Positions 1-9,096 of a stretch of DNA of 20,986 nt are shown piece by piece (positions within the stretch are counted from its first letter, which is position 1; every line of letters starts with the position of its first letter). The stretch is from Verrucomicrobiales bacterium. GTDB lineage: Bacteria > Verrucomicrobiota > Verrucomicrobiia > Verrucomicrobiales > DEV007. The stretch is from assembly GCA_002696885.1 (NCBI GenBank), contig NZSO01000002.1, forward strand, positions 1-20,986, given 5' to 3'. Below the pieces are notes generated by a model that did no database searches, was not told the origin of the DNA, and saw only the letters and a program-made list of their open reading frames with translations. The position numbers were made by a program, and so were the translations under genes.

Positions 1-593
1 ATGCTTCTGGGGAAATGAAATCTTTCAGAATCTCCATTTAATGCCAGTTGTTCCACTTCTGGGCCCCCGGGATAAGGCAAACCAAGCATTTTTCCAACTT
101 TGTCAAAAGCCTCTCCAGCAGCATCATCAACAGAACTTCCTATGATCTGATAATCATTGAATTTCTGAACCTTGATCAGAAGCGTGTGCCCTCCGCTGAC
201 GATCATTGATATGTGAGGTTGAATTTGAGCCTCAAGAAAAGGTGAACAGAGGTGACCTTCCATATGGTTGACTGCAATGAAAGGTTTTTGGTTTGTAAGT
301 GCAAAAGACTTGGCTGCAGTGTTGCCAATTAATAATGAGCTTGATAGTCCAGGTCCTGCCGTAGCGGCAAAAGCTTCAATGTCGTTGAATGAAACGCCCG
401 CAGAATGCAGGGCATTTTCAACTGTTGGCTTTAACAACGTTAAGTGATTTCGAGAGGCAAGTTCTGGAACAACTCCACCATAAGGTTGATGTTCTTTTGC
501 CTGAGAGGATACAATATTTGATAGGAGTTTGGCGGGAGGTGATAAAACTGCGGCAGCCGTTTCATCACAAGAGCTTTCTAGGGCAAGTATCAT
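1..593 (-). CDS. tsaD: tRNA N6-adenosine threonylcarbamoyltransferase TsaD, N-terminal part (runs off left edge)
   Basis: Translating the complement from the ATG at 593 gives 197 residues open to the window edge, so the C-terminal part lies outside. The product transfers the threonylcarbamoyl group from TC-AMP to A37 of ANN-decoding tRNAs, together with TsaB and TsaE in bacteria. It opens with MILALESSCDETAAAV, the ASKHA-fold ATPase start of the family. The metal-binding HxxxH is present as HMEGH (H110 and H114), followed by SGGHT (133-137) and the DDAAGEAFDKVGKMLG block (156-171) ending in PYPGGP. All are strong TsaD signatures. The start is natural: the family begins only a few residues before LESSCDE. 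A weak AAGGA lies about 11 bases upstream. It sits 25 bases after the stop of the CotH-type gene on the same strand, so read-through transcription is possible. The plus-strand ORF overlapping it is a shadow. Confidence 0.97.
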   Translation of the reverse strand, partial: MILALESSCDETAAAVLSPPAKLLSNIVSSQAKEHQPYGGVVPELASRNHLTLLKPTVENALHSAGVSFNDIEAFAATAGPGLSSSLLIGNTAAKSFALTNQKPFIAVNHMEGHLCSPFLEAQIQPHISMIVSGGHTLLIKVQKFNDYQIIGSSVDDAAGEAFDKVGKMLGLPYPGGPEVEQLALNGDSERFHFPRS

Positions 594-618
594 GAAAAAT
601 GAATCCTTATATTCTCAA

Positions 619-3600
619 TTATCGTGTACTAACCCTAAGGCGAGCAAATTGTTTATTAGCTGAATCCACTGAAAGAGGTTGAGATTTCCATGACAGTTCA
701 CTCTTATTAGAGGGATCAATAGAATCAGATAAAAATTCTCCCTCATTCCAATCTTTCAGATTTGTTGAAAATTCTACTGATACTCTCACGTCATCAGCGC
801 CTAGGTTTCGAGATATAGAGCAAACAAGAGAAGTGGTATTATCATTAATGTCTTTTGTTATTTTGTATCTAATTGTTTGCTCAGTAGCTGACTGAATCGC
901 GTAACTCAAGAGATCTTCTCCTTCGAATGGAGATGCATCTGTCGATCCAGGATTACCATTGTGAGACACGCTGGGCCTCCAGTTTGAAGCCTCTTCAGGA
1001 TCTGTTTTTTTTGTTGGAGCTATTCTAACTAGGCTTGGGCCATTGCCATCTGGAGACTTGAACCATGGTGCTTTATCATTATATCGAAAACTTTCAATGA
1101 TATCTCCTTTAGAATCAATGAGAGTTATTCTTTCTCCTCCATTGTCTAGCTGTCCATCATAATCAGAAGGTGTTAAGACTAATCTTTGTAAAGGTCCTAG
1201 CCTGTCATTGTCCTTAAACTTATAACTAATACCGCTAGAAAATTGTACGCCGGATAATTCGATTGATTCGTTAGAAATATTCATCAGCTCGATAAATTCA
1301 TCTTCTTCAGAATTGCCTATCGGGTTATACAATAATTCGGAAACCACAAGATTACCTGACTTAGCAGGTGAACCTACAATAAAATTTGCTTCATTAATGG
1401 CTGACCATTCGCCATCGTTTAGAATTCTAGATTTTATCTTGCCGCTCGATGATAGATTGATTGGTGCAGAATAAGCAAATGCACTCTCAGAAATGCCAAC
1501 AGAAGTTTTAGTTCCATATGTGAGCATTGGCGAAATTAAAAAATCACTTCCAGATCTCGAGGTGTTCATTCCTTGAATAGCAAGCATATTTCTGCCAGTC
1601 AAGAGTTCCGGAACCATGCTTGTGATGTCTATGGACTCATATTCAGCTGCGAGTTGATCAGGATGAGACTTCGTTGCTCTTGAATTCCACAAAAGAGGAT
1701 CAGGGTTGTTCTTTCCCGCGACAAATTTTCCATTTATAAATGCAGCGAAACCGTCATCATATTTCATGTAAAGTTTGAGAGAGGCAATTTGAGTTAATGT
1801 CTCTTTGTCAGGTATTTCAAATGGGAGGCGAATCAGGCATGATGAATTCTTGCCTCTCATTTCAAGAATGGGATAATTGATAATCGATTCAAAATCGCCG
1901 GCTATACGTTCAAAGCCGATGCCAGTCTGACCGGTTCCCCAAGATGAGTCATCAAAATTGATATCGGTCCAACTGAGTCCAAGCTCATTATCTTCTGATT
2001 GTATAAGAACTTTTGCAGAAGTTTTTTCTTCTATCAAAATAATGTCATTAGTTTCAATGGCTGGTGTGCGTGGATCACTTCCATCAAGAGTGTAGAAAAT
2101 TGTGCCTTCATTGTTTGGATTATCAATTGTTAATGAATAATTAGGAGGAACTTCTCCGCCATGTTGCGAATAATCAGGAGCTTCAATGCTTGGGTATAAT
2201 CCCCGTGAACGAAATTGATTGATGGCAATTGGATGACGTTTTGAAAACCATTGTTCATATTCTCTTTTTAATGACCTTTCCCAATCACTCAGATTAAGAG
2301 GGGGTTCCTTCCTTAAGTCACCCCATCTTGCGCTCTCAGCTTTTAATGCACTTCGAATTCCGTCAGCCCTTTTTCGCCACAAATCTTCTGAAATTTTTGG
2401 TGTCAATGCACCATCATTAAATAAGTGTAGTCGAACACGGTCAGCAAAAAGAATTTTATATTCTTTATTTTTTGTCAAAGCGTTATGAATTGAAGTTGGC
2501 GCTCTAGGGTTATTTTTATTTGTTACGTCGATTGTTACACTGGCAGCCCCTACGTTTAGTCCTGCCCTTTCTGAATCATGACAAAAAAACATGAATTTTC
2601 CGGGCGGATTTGTTCTGCGCATGGCTCTTACATTATTTTGATCCCAGTCATTGTTACCCGCCTGAAAGTTTAAAATAATATAATCAATAAATGAGTTAAG
2701 ATCGAGATACTCTTTAACCTGCTCCATATTACCTTGCGAAGCTGCATTCAAGACGGCCAGCCAACTGTCATGAATTCCTTTTCGAGTTTCCTCGTCAGTG
2801 CCATTAATTATTTCTATTCTATTCCCAGCTACTACGCGAAAACCTTCCCAATCTTCTTTGTTTCCACCAAATCTTTCAGCACTCCATTCTTCTTCAATTC
2901 TCTCAAATAAGTGATGCATGCCCCAGTAAAGGCCATTGAAATAAACATGAACTTCTCTTTGTAGTGCTTCAGGATATCCCATGAGTTCATGGGCATCCCT
3001 AAACCATTGGTCTCTAATGTACATAGCATTTTCGTAAACACTTCTGTGGGGGTGAATCCATGAATTTCCGTTTCCTCCTCTTAAGATAAATGAATTGAAA
3101 CGTTCAGTTTCCGCGTTTTTACCAAATAGGGGATAATTGAGAGTGCCTTCTCCATAATCATCACGAAAGATGACTCTTAGATTGTGCTTCGGTCTAGACA
3201 CCAACCTTGATGCGTTACCGTTCATTCTTAGTCCTGCATTTTCTTGTGAGTTAGGAGAATTTTCGAAATTGAGAAATTCCAGAGAAATTTCTCTCTCTGA
3301 ATCTGGACCAGAATCCTTCGGGTTTACTTGAATCCCGGATTTCGAGTCAAAAAGATTATCCTTATTTGTGACGATTGAGATGGTCGGCAAACTTAGTAAT
3401 GATTCCTTGAGTTCATCTCTTGAATATAATTTACCAACAACATTGGGATCCATTTCATAATCTCCTTCAATGGATTGACCGTTTCGAGCAATCCAAGGGA
3501 ATGGATAGCCCTCTGGTCTTTTAGGTTGATCGAGAACGTTCTCCAAAAAAAGGTATGTTTGAGTATCAATATTGGAAGGCATTAAACCTTCTTTGAAAGC

Positions 3601-4326
3601 AGCTGCACGTAGTGGTGTTGTTTTGTTTATGCTAACTACTGCTTGAGTTTCTTGATTGGAATCAATGGGAGTGACTTTGATGCCATTTTCAAGAGTTGGT
3701 TTACTTCCGTCTGTTGTATAAATTATTGTAGCCCCATTAGTTTTGCTGCTAATAGTGACATTGAAAGGGTTTTGGTAAAATCCTCTATCATTAGAGAATT
3801 TTGTGTCGGCGACTTTTCCAGTATAGAGGACTGTGGCGTTAGGATTTTTGGGTGTTATTTCTGCGAAATAGCCTTCTATTTTTTCCTCAAAATTATAGCC
3901 GTATGAAATATCTTTGTATTGATTAGGATACTTGGGGCTAAATTCTGAAACGGGAAGTCCATCGAAAGTCAGTGCGAGATATTCCCCACTTGAAGAAAGA
4001 GAAAAATTTGCATGTGAGGAACTGATTTCATTGATTCTGTCTTTTCCCGATGCGAAGACTAAAAAATAATCGTTAGCAGGTATCACCTCATTGGGTAATT
4101 TCCACTTTTTTAGATTATCTTCTTCATCGGTTAAATAATACCCCTCTAATGAAATTGGTTTTTCTGAGGTATTTAATAATTCTATCCAATCCGATGGATC
4201 GTCGTCCTCATCCAATAAGCTACCATTATTGTTCGTAACGAATTCTGAAATTATAAGCTTTGAATGGACTCTTTCTGTTTGAAGGAAAAAAAATAGATAG
4301 CCAATTATTGTTAAATTTTTAATCAT
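619..4326 (-). CDS. Secreted multidomain lamin-tail / CotH kinase family protein
   Basis: A 1235-residue exported protein. Visible order: signal peptide (about 1-22); lamin-tail domain (about 24-130, with ISEFVTNN and DWIELLN); chitobiase-C-terminal-like module (about 180-255, IIYTTDGSKPT); CotH kinase-like domain (about 340-590); second chitobiase-like module (from about 725, IFYTLDGSDPRTP), apparently interrupted by a beta-rich galactose-binding-like segment (about 768-940, YMKYDDGFAAFINGK); second lamin-tail domain (about 990-1095, VVSELLYNP, EFIELMN); and a C-terminal segment ending FARLRVS. CotH proteins are atypical secreted kinases. Candidate catalytic elements are K380, the NNDWDQNN motif (558-565) and D584 in FFCHDSERAG. 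Such fusions are common in Verrucomicrobiota, but their substrate is unknown; cell-surface or matrix attachment is an inference. No Shine-Dalgarno is visible before the ATG. The domain borders are judged by eye. Confidence 0.9.
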   Translation of the reverse strand: MIKNLTIIGYLFFFLQTERVHSKLIISEFVTNNNGSLLDEDDDPSDWIELLNTSEKPISLEGYYLTDEEDNLKKWKLPNEVIPANDYFLVFASGKDRINEISSSHANFSLSSSGEYLALTFDGLPVSEFSPKYPNQYKDISYGYNFEEKIEGYFAEITPKNPNATVLYTGKVADTKFSNDRGFYQNPFNVTISSKTNGATIIYTTDGSKPTLENGIKVTPIDSNQETQAVVSINKTTPLRAAAFKEGLMPSNIDTQTYLFLENVLDQPKRPEGYPFPWIARNGQSIEGDYEMDPNVVGKLYSRDELKESLLSLPTISIVTNKDNLFDSKSGIQVNPKDSGPDSEREISLEFLNFENSPNSQENAGLRMNGNASRLVSRPKHNLRVIFRDDYGEGTLNYPLFGKNAETERFNSFILRGGNGNSWIHPHRSVYENAMYIRDQWFRDAHELMGYPEALQREVHVYFNGLYWGMHHLFERIEEEWSAERFGGNKEDWEGFRVVAGNRIEIINGTDEETRKGIHDSWLAVLNAASQGNMEQVKEYLDLNSFIDYIILNFQAGNNDWDQNNVRAMRRTNPPGKFMFFCHDSERAGLNVGAASVTIDVTNKNNPRAPTSIHNALTKNKEYKILFADRVRLHLFNDGALTPKISEDLWRKRADGIRSALKAESARWGDLRKEPPLNLSDWERSLKREYEQWFSKRHPIAINQFRSRGLYPSIEAPDYSQHGGEVPPNYSLTIDNPNNEGTIFYTLDGSDPRTPAIETNDIILIEEKTSAKVLIQSEDNELGLSWTDINFDDSSWGTGQTGIGFERIAGDFESIINYPILEMRGKNSSCLIRLPFEIPDKETLTQIASLKLYMKYDDGFAAFINGKFVAGKNNPDPLLWNSRATKSHPDQLAAEYESIDITSMVPELLTGRNMLAIQGMNTSRSGSDFLISPMLTYGTKTSVGISESAFAYSAPINLSSSGKIKSRILNDGEWSAINEANFIVGSPAKSGNLVVSELLYNPIGNSEEDEFIELMNISNESIELSGVQFSSGISYKFKDNDRLGPLQRLVLTPSDYDGQLDNGGERITLIDSKGDIIESFRYNDKAPWFKSPDGNGPSLVRIAPTKKTDPEEASNWRPSVSHNGNPGSTDASPFEGEDLLSYAIQSATEQTIRYKITKDINDNTTSLVCSISRNLGADDVRVSVEFSTNLKDWNEGEFLSDSIDPSNKSELSWKSQPLSVDSANKQFARLRVSTR

Positions 4327-4492
4327 TGGGGATAGGAAACTCTATACTATTGCTTTGTTTAATCGAGAAACTTAGTGCTAAATTAATTTCATAAATAAAG
4401 TAATATGTGAATACAGATGTTCAAAATAAGATTAATTCTAATGAATTGTATATCTCGTTCGTTGTATTATAAACACTCATCAACAAACCTTT

Positions 4493-5173
4493 ATGAAACT
4501 CTTAATTTTATTTGTAGTAAATTTAACCTTTTTCTCTTTTTATCATTCGGTTGTATTTGGTGATGATTTTAAAAGAGACTATGTAAATCTTGCGAAACTA
4601 ACGCCTGAAGAGGAAAAAACAGTCATCAAACTTGCTTATGAGTGTGGCCTTAAGGAGCCAGTTTATAGAATATCAACACACAATATGTACCCTAGCCCTT
4701 TTAAAGGAATACGCATCGAGGGACATGAAAAAATTGATGGCCGTCAAGTGACGACTCAGATTTTAAGTGTTAGTAAAAGTGATTGGTTAGAACCGGAGGC
4801 AAAACCAAGAAAAGGTCAAATTCGAATAGGTAATTTTTGGGCTGGAAAGCCATATACCCAAAAGAAAACTATTCTCAACGTTAAGGGAAAAAAATATAGA
4901 GCCAATTCAATACAAGGACTAAGTCCTGAGGAATGTGAAACGATTCTTGGTTCTTTTTTGGGTGCTAAATTTAAATTAGGACCAAATGTTAAAGCCAAAG
5001 AGAAATTACTTAAGCAGATAGATTGGACCAAACCGAGCGGATTTTATAAAAGGGGAGATTCAATATCTGTGGGGTTTTTACATAAATCCAAGGACTCTGG
5101 TTTTTTTGATTTGCAAATTGTCAAGATGGACAGAGATATAACGATACAAGAAATATTTCAGGCAATACCCTAA
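4493..5173 (+). CDS. Secreted protein of unknown function
   Basis: A 226-residue protein that I do not recognise. A clear signal peptide (residues 1 to about 23, hydrophobic LLILFVVNLTFFSF) precedes a charged, lysine-rich mature part, so it is probably exported to the periplasm or beyond. There is no lipobox cysteine, no further membrane segment and no obvious catalytic signature. Two short helical-looking segments resemble each other: LTPEEEKTVIKLAYECGL (36-53) and LSPEECETILGSFLGAKF (143-160). This suggests either an internal duplication or a recurring structural element. It is transcribed divergently from the CotH-type gene and ends 5 bases from the convergent sulfatase gene. The 166-base upstream region is AT-rich, without a convincing promoter or ribosome-binding site; the ATG was chosen because it gives the signal peptide. 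Confidence 0.8.
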   Translation: MKLLILFVVNLTFFSFYHSVVFGDDFKRDYVNLAKLTPEEEKTVIKLAYECGLKEPVYRISTHNMYPSPFKGIRIEGHEKIDGRQVTTQILSVSKSDWLEPEAKPRKGQIRIGNFWAGKPYTQKKTILNVKGKKYRANSIQGLSPEECETILGSFLGAKFKLGPNVKAKEKLLKQIDWTKPSGFYKRGDSISVGFLHKSKDSGFFDLQIVKMDRDITIQEIFQAIP

Positions 5174-5178
5174 AAACT

Positions 5179-6768
5179 TTATTTTTTTATTCTTAAGGTT
5201 GGCTTAAGCCAAGGTGTTGGAGGAATTTTATTAGGTTTATCTTGAGCCCATTTCGGTTCAGGGAACCATCTAATTGATGAATATCTTGGATAAGTTTCAA
5301 ATATGTCTCCGTTTGCGTTCTCCCTTGGGTCTTTTGTTTTAACTAAATAATCGGTTAATTGATCAGAAAGTTTTTTTTGTATGACTTTATATTCTGGTTT
5401 TCCTACTAGATCGTTAATGCAACCAGGGTCCTCGCTAACTTTGAATAACTGTTCAAAGTTTCGTTTGCTGACTGCAAGTTGAAAGTATTTAGAAACTTTT
5501 AAATCTGCTCTGCCTTGAATCAAATAATCCAATGTAGGGCATGCATCAATGTCGTGATAACCATTATGCATGGGGCCTAGTTCAGAATCGGGTCCACCTC
5601 TCTTCTTCTGGCCCGGACCTGCTGGCCATCTCTCTGGTTTATAGTTTCTAATTAACAGAAATTGATTCGTTCTAATACAGCGTTGAGGGTAACCTAGTGT
5701 GTTAAATCGCGACGATGAGTGTCTCTCCCTTCCGGCGTAAATTATTTGTTCATCATTAGATGTCTTTGTTGTTTGATTGTTTGTGATTAATTTAAGAAAA
5801 CTTTTTCCGGATATGGGGTATTCTTTCTCAGCTTGAATGCCAAAAGCTTCATGAATAGTTGCAGATAAATCAACGAGTCCCAGAAGATTTCCAATAGTTT
5901 GATTACCCGGGATCTTTTTTTTCCAGCTAATAGCAAGTGGCATATGGATACCGAATTCTGTGCAATTAGCTTTTGCATAAGGAAATGCCATGCCGTTATC
6001 GCTGGTTACAATAATCATTGTATTATCGGTCATTTTTTCCTGACTCAATATGTCTAAGAATTTTCCACAATCATTGTCAAACCGCTCCACCTCAAAGGCA
6101 TAATCCAAAAGATCATTTCGAATTTCTGGAGAATCTGGTAAGAATGTTGGGACTTCGGCGTCGTTAAGTTTTTTCCCAGATTCCAAACCACTTCCCTTTT
6201 TGAAAGCTCGATGAGGATCTGATGATCCAAACCAAAAGGCAAACGGCTTGTCCTTTGGTTTCGCTTTTATAAAATTTTTGAATGCTTGAGAATAGTTTCC
6301 TTTTTTTGTTCCGTAGATTGGGCCCGCAGGGTTTTCATTTCGATTGCTTATTTTCCAATTTCCAGGCCCCCATCCTTTACCCGTATAACCAGTGTGATAA
6401 CCTTTAAGTTTGAGGTGTTCCATAAAGGTTAAATACTTGGATGGAAAAGAGGAGGCATGAGTACCTGCTTCCTCAATCTGCCATATATGTCTACCCGTTA
6501 GGAATGCTGCTCGAGATGGGCTGCAACCTGGAGCCGCGCAAAATGCATTTGTGAATAATGCTCCTTCTTTTGCAACTTTATCAAAGTTAGGAGTGGAGAC
6601 CATTTTTGAACCGTAAGCAGATGCATGAGGAAAGGATTGATCATCACTCATCATTATCAAAAGATTAGGTCGATCTGAGCCAGCCAAGACTTTTAATGCT
6701 AGTAATAATTTTAAGATAATTAATGTTAAAAATTGTATCATTTCACGAGTTTTCCAATTAATTAGCAT
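5179..6768 (-). CDS. S1-family sulfatase, sulfamidase-like
   Basis: A 529-residue exported sulfatase that would hydrolyse sulfate esters or N-sulfates of glycans. Its formylglycine motif is canonical: CSPSRAAFLTG, with C82 as the residue converted by formylglycine-generating enzyme. Metal ligands appear at D42-D43 (MMSDDQS) and D257-N258 (TSDNGMAFPYAKAN). GSSDPHR (182-188) supplies further active-site residues. The DNGxxFPxxKxN layout resembles heparan N-sulfatase (sulfamidase) and its bacterial relatives, so a glycosaminoglycan or N-sulfated substrate is possible but not shown. A hydrophobic signal segment spans about 11-29. The internal Met10 (start at 6741) has GGAAA nine bases upstream, whereas the first ATG has no ribosome-binding site, so translation probably begins at 6741. 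The gene is divergent from the cytochrome/DUF1501 operon and convergent with the unknown secreted protein, with a 5-base gap. Confidence 0.95.
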   Translation of the reverse strand: MLINWKTREMIQFLTLIILKLLLALKVLAGSDRPNLLIMMSDDQSFPHASAYGSKMVSTPNFDKVAKEGALFTNAFCAAPGCSPSRAAFLTGRHIWQIEEAGTHASSFPSKYLTFMEHLKLKGYHTGYTGKGWGPGNWKISNRNENPAGPIYGTKKGNYSQAFKNFIKAKPKDKPFAFWFGSSDPHRAFKKGSGLESGKKLNDAEVPTFLPDSPEIRNDLLDYAFEVERFDNDCGKFLDILSQEKMTDNTMIIVTSDNGMAFPYAKANCTEFGIHMPLAISWKKKIPGNQTIGNLLGLVDLSATIHEAFGIQAEKEYPISGKSFLKLITNNQTTKTSNDEQIIYAGRERHSSSRFNTLGYPQRCIRTNQFLLIRNYKPERWPAGPGQKKRGGPDSELGPMHNGYHDIDACPTLDYLIQGRADLKVSKYFQLAVSKRNFEQLFKVSEDPGCINDLVGKPEYKVIQKKLSDQLTDYLVKTKDPRENANGDIFETYPRYSSIRWFPEPKWAQDKPNKIPPTPWLKPTLRIKK

Positions 6769-6782
6769 ATAAGAACGTATTT

Positions 6783-6794
6783 TTGATGCATCAA
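6783..6794. promoter_or_regulatory. 12-bp perfect palindrome between divergent sulfatase and cytochrome genes
   Basis: TTGATGCATCAA is identical to its reverse complement. It lies in the 88-base gap shared by the minus-strand sulfatase and the plus-strand DUF1549 gene, where an operator for a dimeric regulator could act on both. The regulator is unknown and AT-rich DNA yields such palindromes by chance. Confidence 0.25.
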
Positions 6795-6856
6795 TAATAT
6801 GTTCATTTTTTTATTATTGTATAAACTATTAGTCACTTTAATACCGTATTATTTTT

Positions 6857-9091
6857 GTGAAGTTTTTATTCTTACTTTCAATCATGTTGGCTCCTTTTTT
6901 TGCGTTAGCACAAGAGGTGGATTTCAATCGTGATGTTAGACCAATTCTTTCTCAGAATTGTTATGTTTGTCATGGGCCTGACAAGGAGCACAGGAAAGCG
7001 AAATTGAGATTAGACACTGAAGAAGGTTTTAAAAAAGTTTTTTCAAAGGATAATCCAAAAGATAGTGAAATTATTTATCGCATCACCTCTCATGACCCGG
7101 ATGAAATAATGCCAACTCCAGAAAGTGGTCAATCATTGAGTGATGAAGAAATAAAAATTTTAACTCAATGGGTTAGCGAGGGGGGAAAGTATTCAAAACC
7201 TTGGGCTTACAAAAAACCTGCTTGGAAGCCAGTTAACGATGAGGCTAATCCATGGGCTTACAATTGGATCGATACCCTACTTTTAGACCATTGGTCTAAG
7301 TTAGGTATTAAGCCTGCGCAAGACGCAGACAAAGTAACATTGATCAGACGATTGTCTTTTGATTTAACCGGGTTGCCTCCCGACTCTCAAACAGTCCAAA
7401 AATACTTATCTGCAACGAATTCAGAGGAGGCTTATTTGAAAATAGTTAAGCAATTTTTAGACTCTGACCATTACGGAGAGAGGATGGCTATGTACTGGCT
7501 TGATCTTGTGCGCTTTGCAGACACTGTTGGTTATCATGGAGATCAGGATCACAACATCAGTCCCTACAGAGATTATGTTATGGAGGCATTTAATCAAAAT
7601 ATGCCTTTTGATCAGTTTACACGAGAGCAGTTGGCAGGAGACTTATTGGAGAATCCTTCGATAGATCAAAAGATAGCAACAGGATATAATAGATTACTTC
7701 AAACTTCTCATGAAGGTGGTGTGCAGCCTCGTGAGTATTTGGCGATTTATGCTGCTGATAGAATACGAAATGTTTCAGGGGTTTGGATGGGAGCCACAGT
7801 TGGGTGTGCTCAGTGCCATGATCACAAATATGACCCTTACACCGCCAAAGATTTTTACTCGATGTCTGCCTTTTTTGCAGACATTGATGAAGAACAACAT
7901 TTCAAAGTGGGCTCCAATGCTCTTCCAACTAAGAGGCCTCCAGAGATACCGGTTTTAAGTTATAGAGATCGTGAAGAATTAAAGAGGCTTGAAGCTGTAA
8001 ATCCAAAAACTGATGAGATAGCTGAGAAAATTAAAGCAATCAAAACGAAGGAAAGACTTACAATGGTCACTCAAAGTGTTAAACCCCGTGTGACACGTGT
8101 TTTGCCAAGAGGTGATTGGCTTGATGACAGTGGAGAAATAGTGGAACCAGCGGTGCCAGCTTTCTTAGGGAACCTGAGCGTTACTGACAGAAGGGCAAAT
8201 CGGTTAGACTTTGCCAATTGGCTTGTGGATGTCGACAATGGCGTTGGAGGTTTAACTTCTAGAGTTTTTGTCAATAGGCTTTGGTATCTCATGTTTGGAG
8301 AAGGTATTTCACCAAGTTTGGACGATTTTGGAGGTCAAGGTACGCCTCCTACAATTCCAAACCTTCTAGATAATCTCTCTGTGGAATTTTATAAGAACGG
8401 TTGGGACGTAAAGGGTTTGATAAAATTGATCGTAACAAGTCACGCATACAAATTAAGTTCAAATTCAAATTCTAAAACCAAGTCATTGGATCCTTTAAAT
8501 CATAATTTTTCTCATCAATCTAGGCACAGGCTGCCGGCAGAGATGATTCGAGATAATATCCTTGAAAGTAGTGGTTTGTTATTTAAAGAGTACGGTGGTC
8601 CTAGTGTTAAACCTTTTCAGCCAAAAGGTTATTATAAGCATCTAAACTTTCCAAAAAGAGAGTATAAGGCTCATACTGATAAGCGCCGACTGAAGAGGTC
8701 TATATACATTCATTGGCAACGACAATTCTTACACCCGATGCTACTGGCAATGGATGCTTCAACCAGAGAAGAATGTGTTGCTAAGAGATCCAAATCGAAT
8801 AGCCCAATAGCGGCTATGGTTTTACTAAATGATCCTAGTTTCTATGAGGCGGCTGAAGAGTTTGCCAAAATAATAATAAAAAGTGCTCAGACTAATGATC
8901 AAAGAATAAACATCGCTTTTCAAAAAGCTCTCTCTAGGAAACCGGATGATGTTGAAAGAAATATTATCAATAAACTAATTAAAGACATCACACAGGAATC
9001 CAAAAATCATGATGACGATAAGGAGTTGTTCTGCTGGACTTCAGTCGCAAGAGTCATTTTTAATTTCTCCGAATTTAATACTAGAAACTAA
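6857..9091 (+). CDS. Planctomycete-type cytochrome, DUF1549/DUF1553 protein
   Basis: A 744-residue exported protein starting with GTG; that start gives a full signal peptide (1-19, ending FALAQ). An N-terminal PSCyt1-type domain carries the heme motif CYVCH (35-39) with a likely axial methionine at M85 (IMPTPESG). A DUF1549 domain (about 138-345) contains RRLSFDLTGLPP and a second CxxCH, GCAQCHDHKYDP, with CAQCH at 317-321. A DUF1553 domain (about 455-700) includes TSRVFVNRLWYLMFGEG. Two attached c-type hemes would suggest an extracytoplasmic redox role, but the reaction of this family is not established. It is almost always paired with DUF1501, as here: that gene starts 6 bases downstream, implying one operon. 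Such pairs often lie among sulfatase genes and are inferred to take part in polysaccharide or sugar oxidation. No Shine-Dalgarno sequence is visible. Confidence 0.95.
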   Translation: MKFLFLLSIMLAPFFALAQEVDFNRDVRPILSQNCYVCHGPDKEHRKAKLRLDTEEGFKKVFSKDNPKDSEIIYRITSHDPDEIMPTPESGQSLSDEEIKILTQWVSEGGKYSKPWAYKKPAWKPVNDEANPWAYNWIDTLLLDHWSKLGIKPAQDADKVTLIRRLSFDLTGLPPDSQTVQKYLSATNSEEAYLKIVKQFLDSDHYGERMAMYWLDLVRFADTVGYHGDQDHNISPYRDYVMEAFNQNMPFDQFTREQLAGDLLENPSIDQKIATGYNRLLQTSHEGGVQPREYLAIYAADRIRNVSGVWMGATVGCAQCHDHKYDPYTAKDFYSMSAFFADIDEEQHFKVGSNALPTKRPPEIPVLSYRDREELKRLEAVNPKTDEIAEKIKAIKTKERLTMVTQSVKPRVTRVLPRGDWLDDSGEIVEPAVPAFLGNLSVTDRRANRLDFANWLVDVDNGVGGLTSRVFVNRLWYLMFGEGISPSLDDFGGQGTPPTIPNLLDNLSVEFYKNGWDVKGLIKLIVTSHAYKLSSNSNSKTKSLDPLNHNFSHQSRHRLPAEMIRDNILESSGLLFKEYGGPSVKPFQPKGYYKHLNFPKREYKAHTDKRRLKRSIYIHWQRQFLHPMLLAMDASTREECVAKRSKSNSPIAAMVLLNDPSFYEAAEEFAKIIIKSAQTNDQRINIAFQKALSRKPDDVERNIINKLIKDITQESKNHDDDKELFCWTSVARVIFNFSEFNTRN

Positions 9092-9096
9092 TAAGC

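Noticed and set aside
389..595. 68-residue plus-strand ORF at the left end
   Set aside because: Antisense to the clearly recognisable tsaD coding sequence.
4327..4492. Possible small RNA or promoter in the 166-base divergent gap
   Set aside because: AT-rich with TATTAT-like strings but no properly spaced -35 element, no hairpin and no recognisable RNA family.
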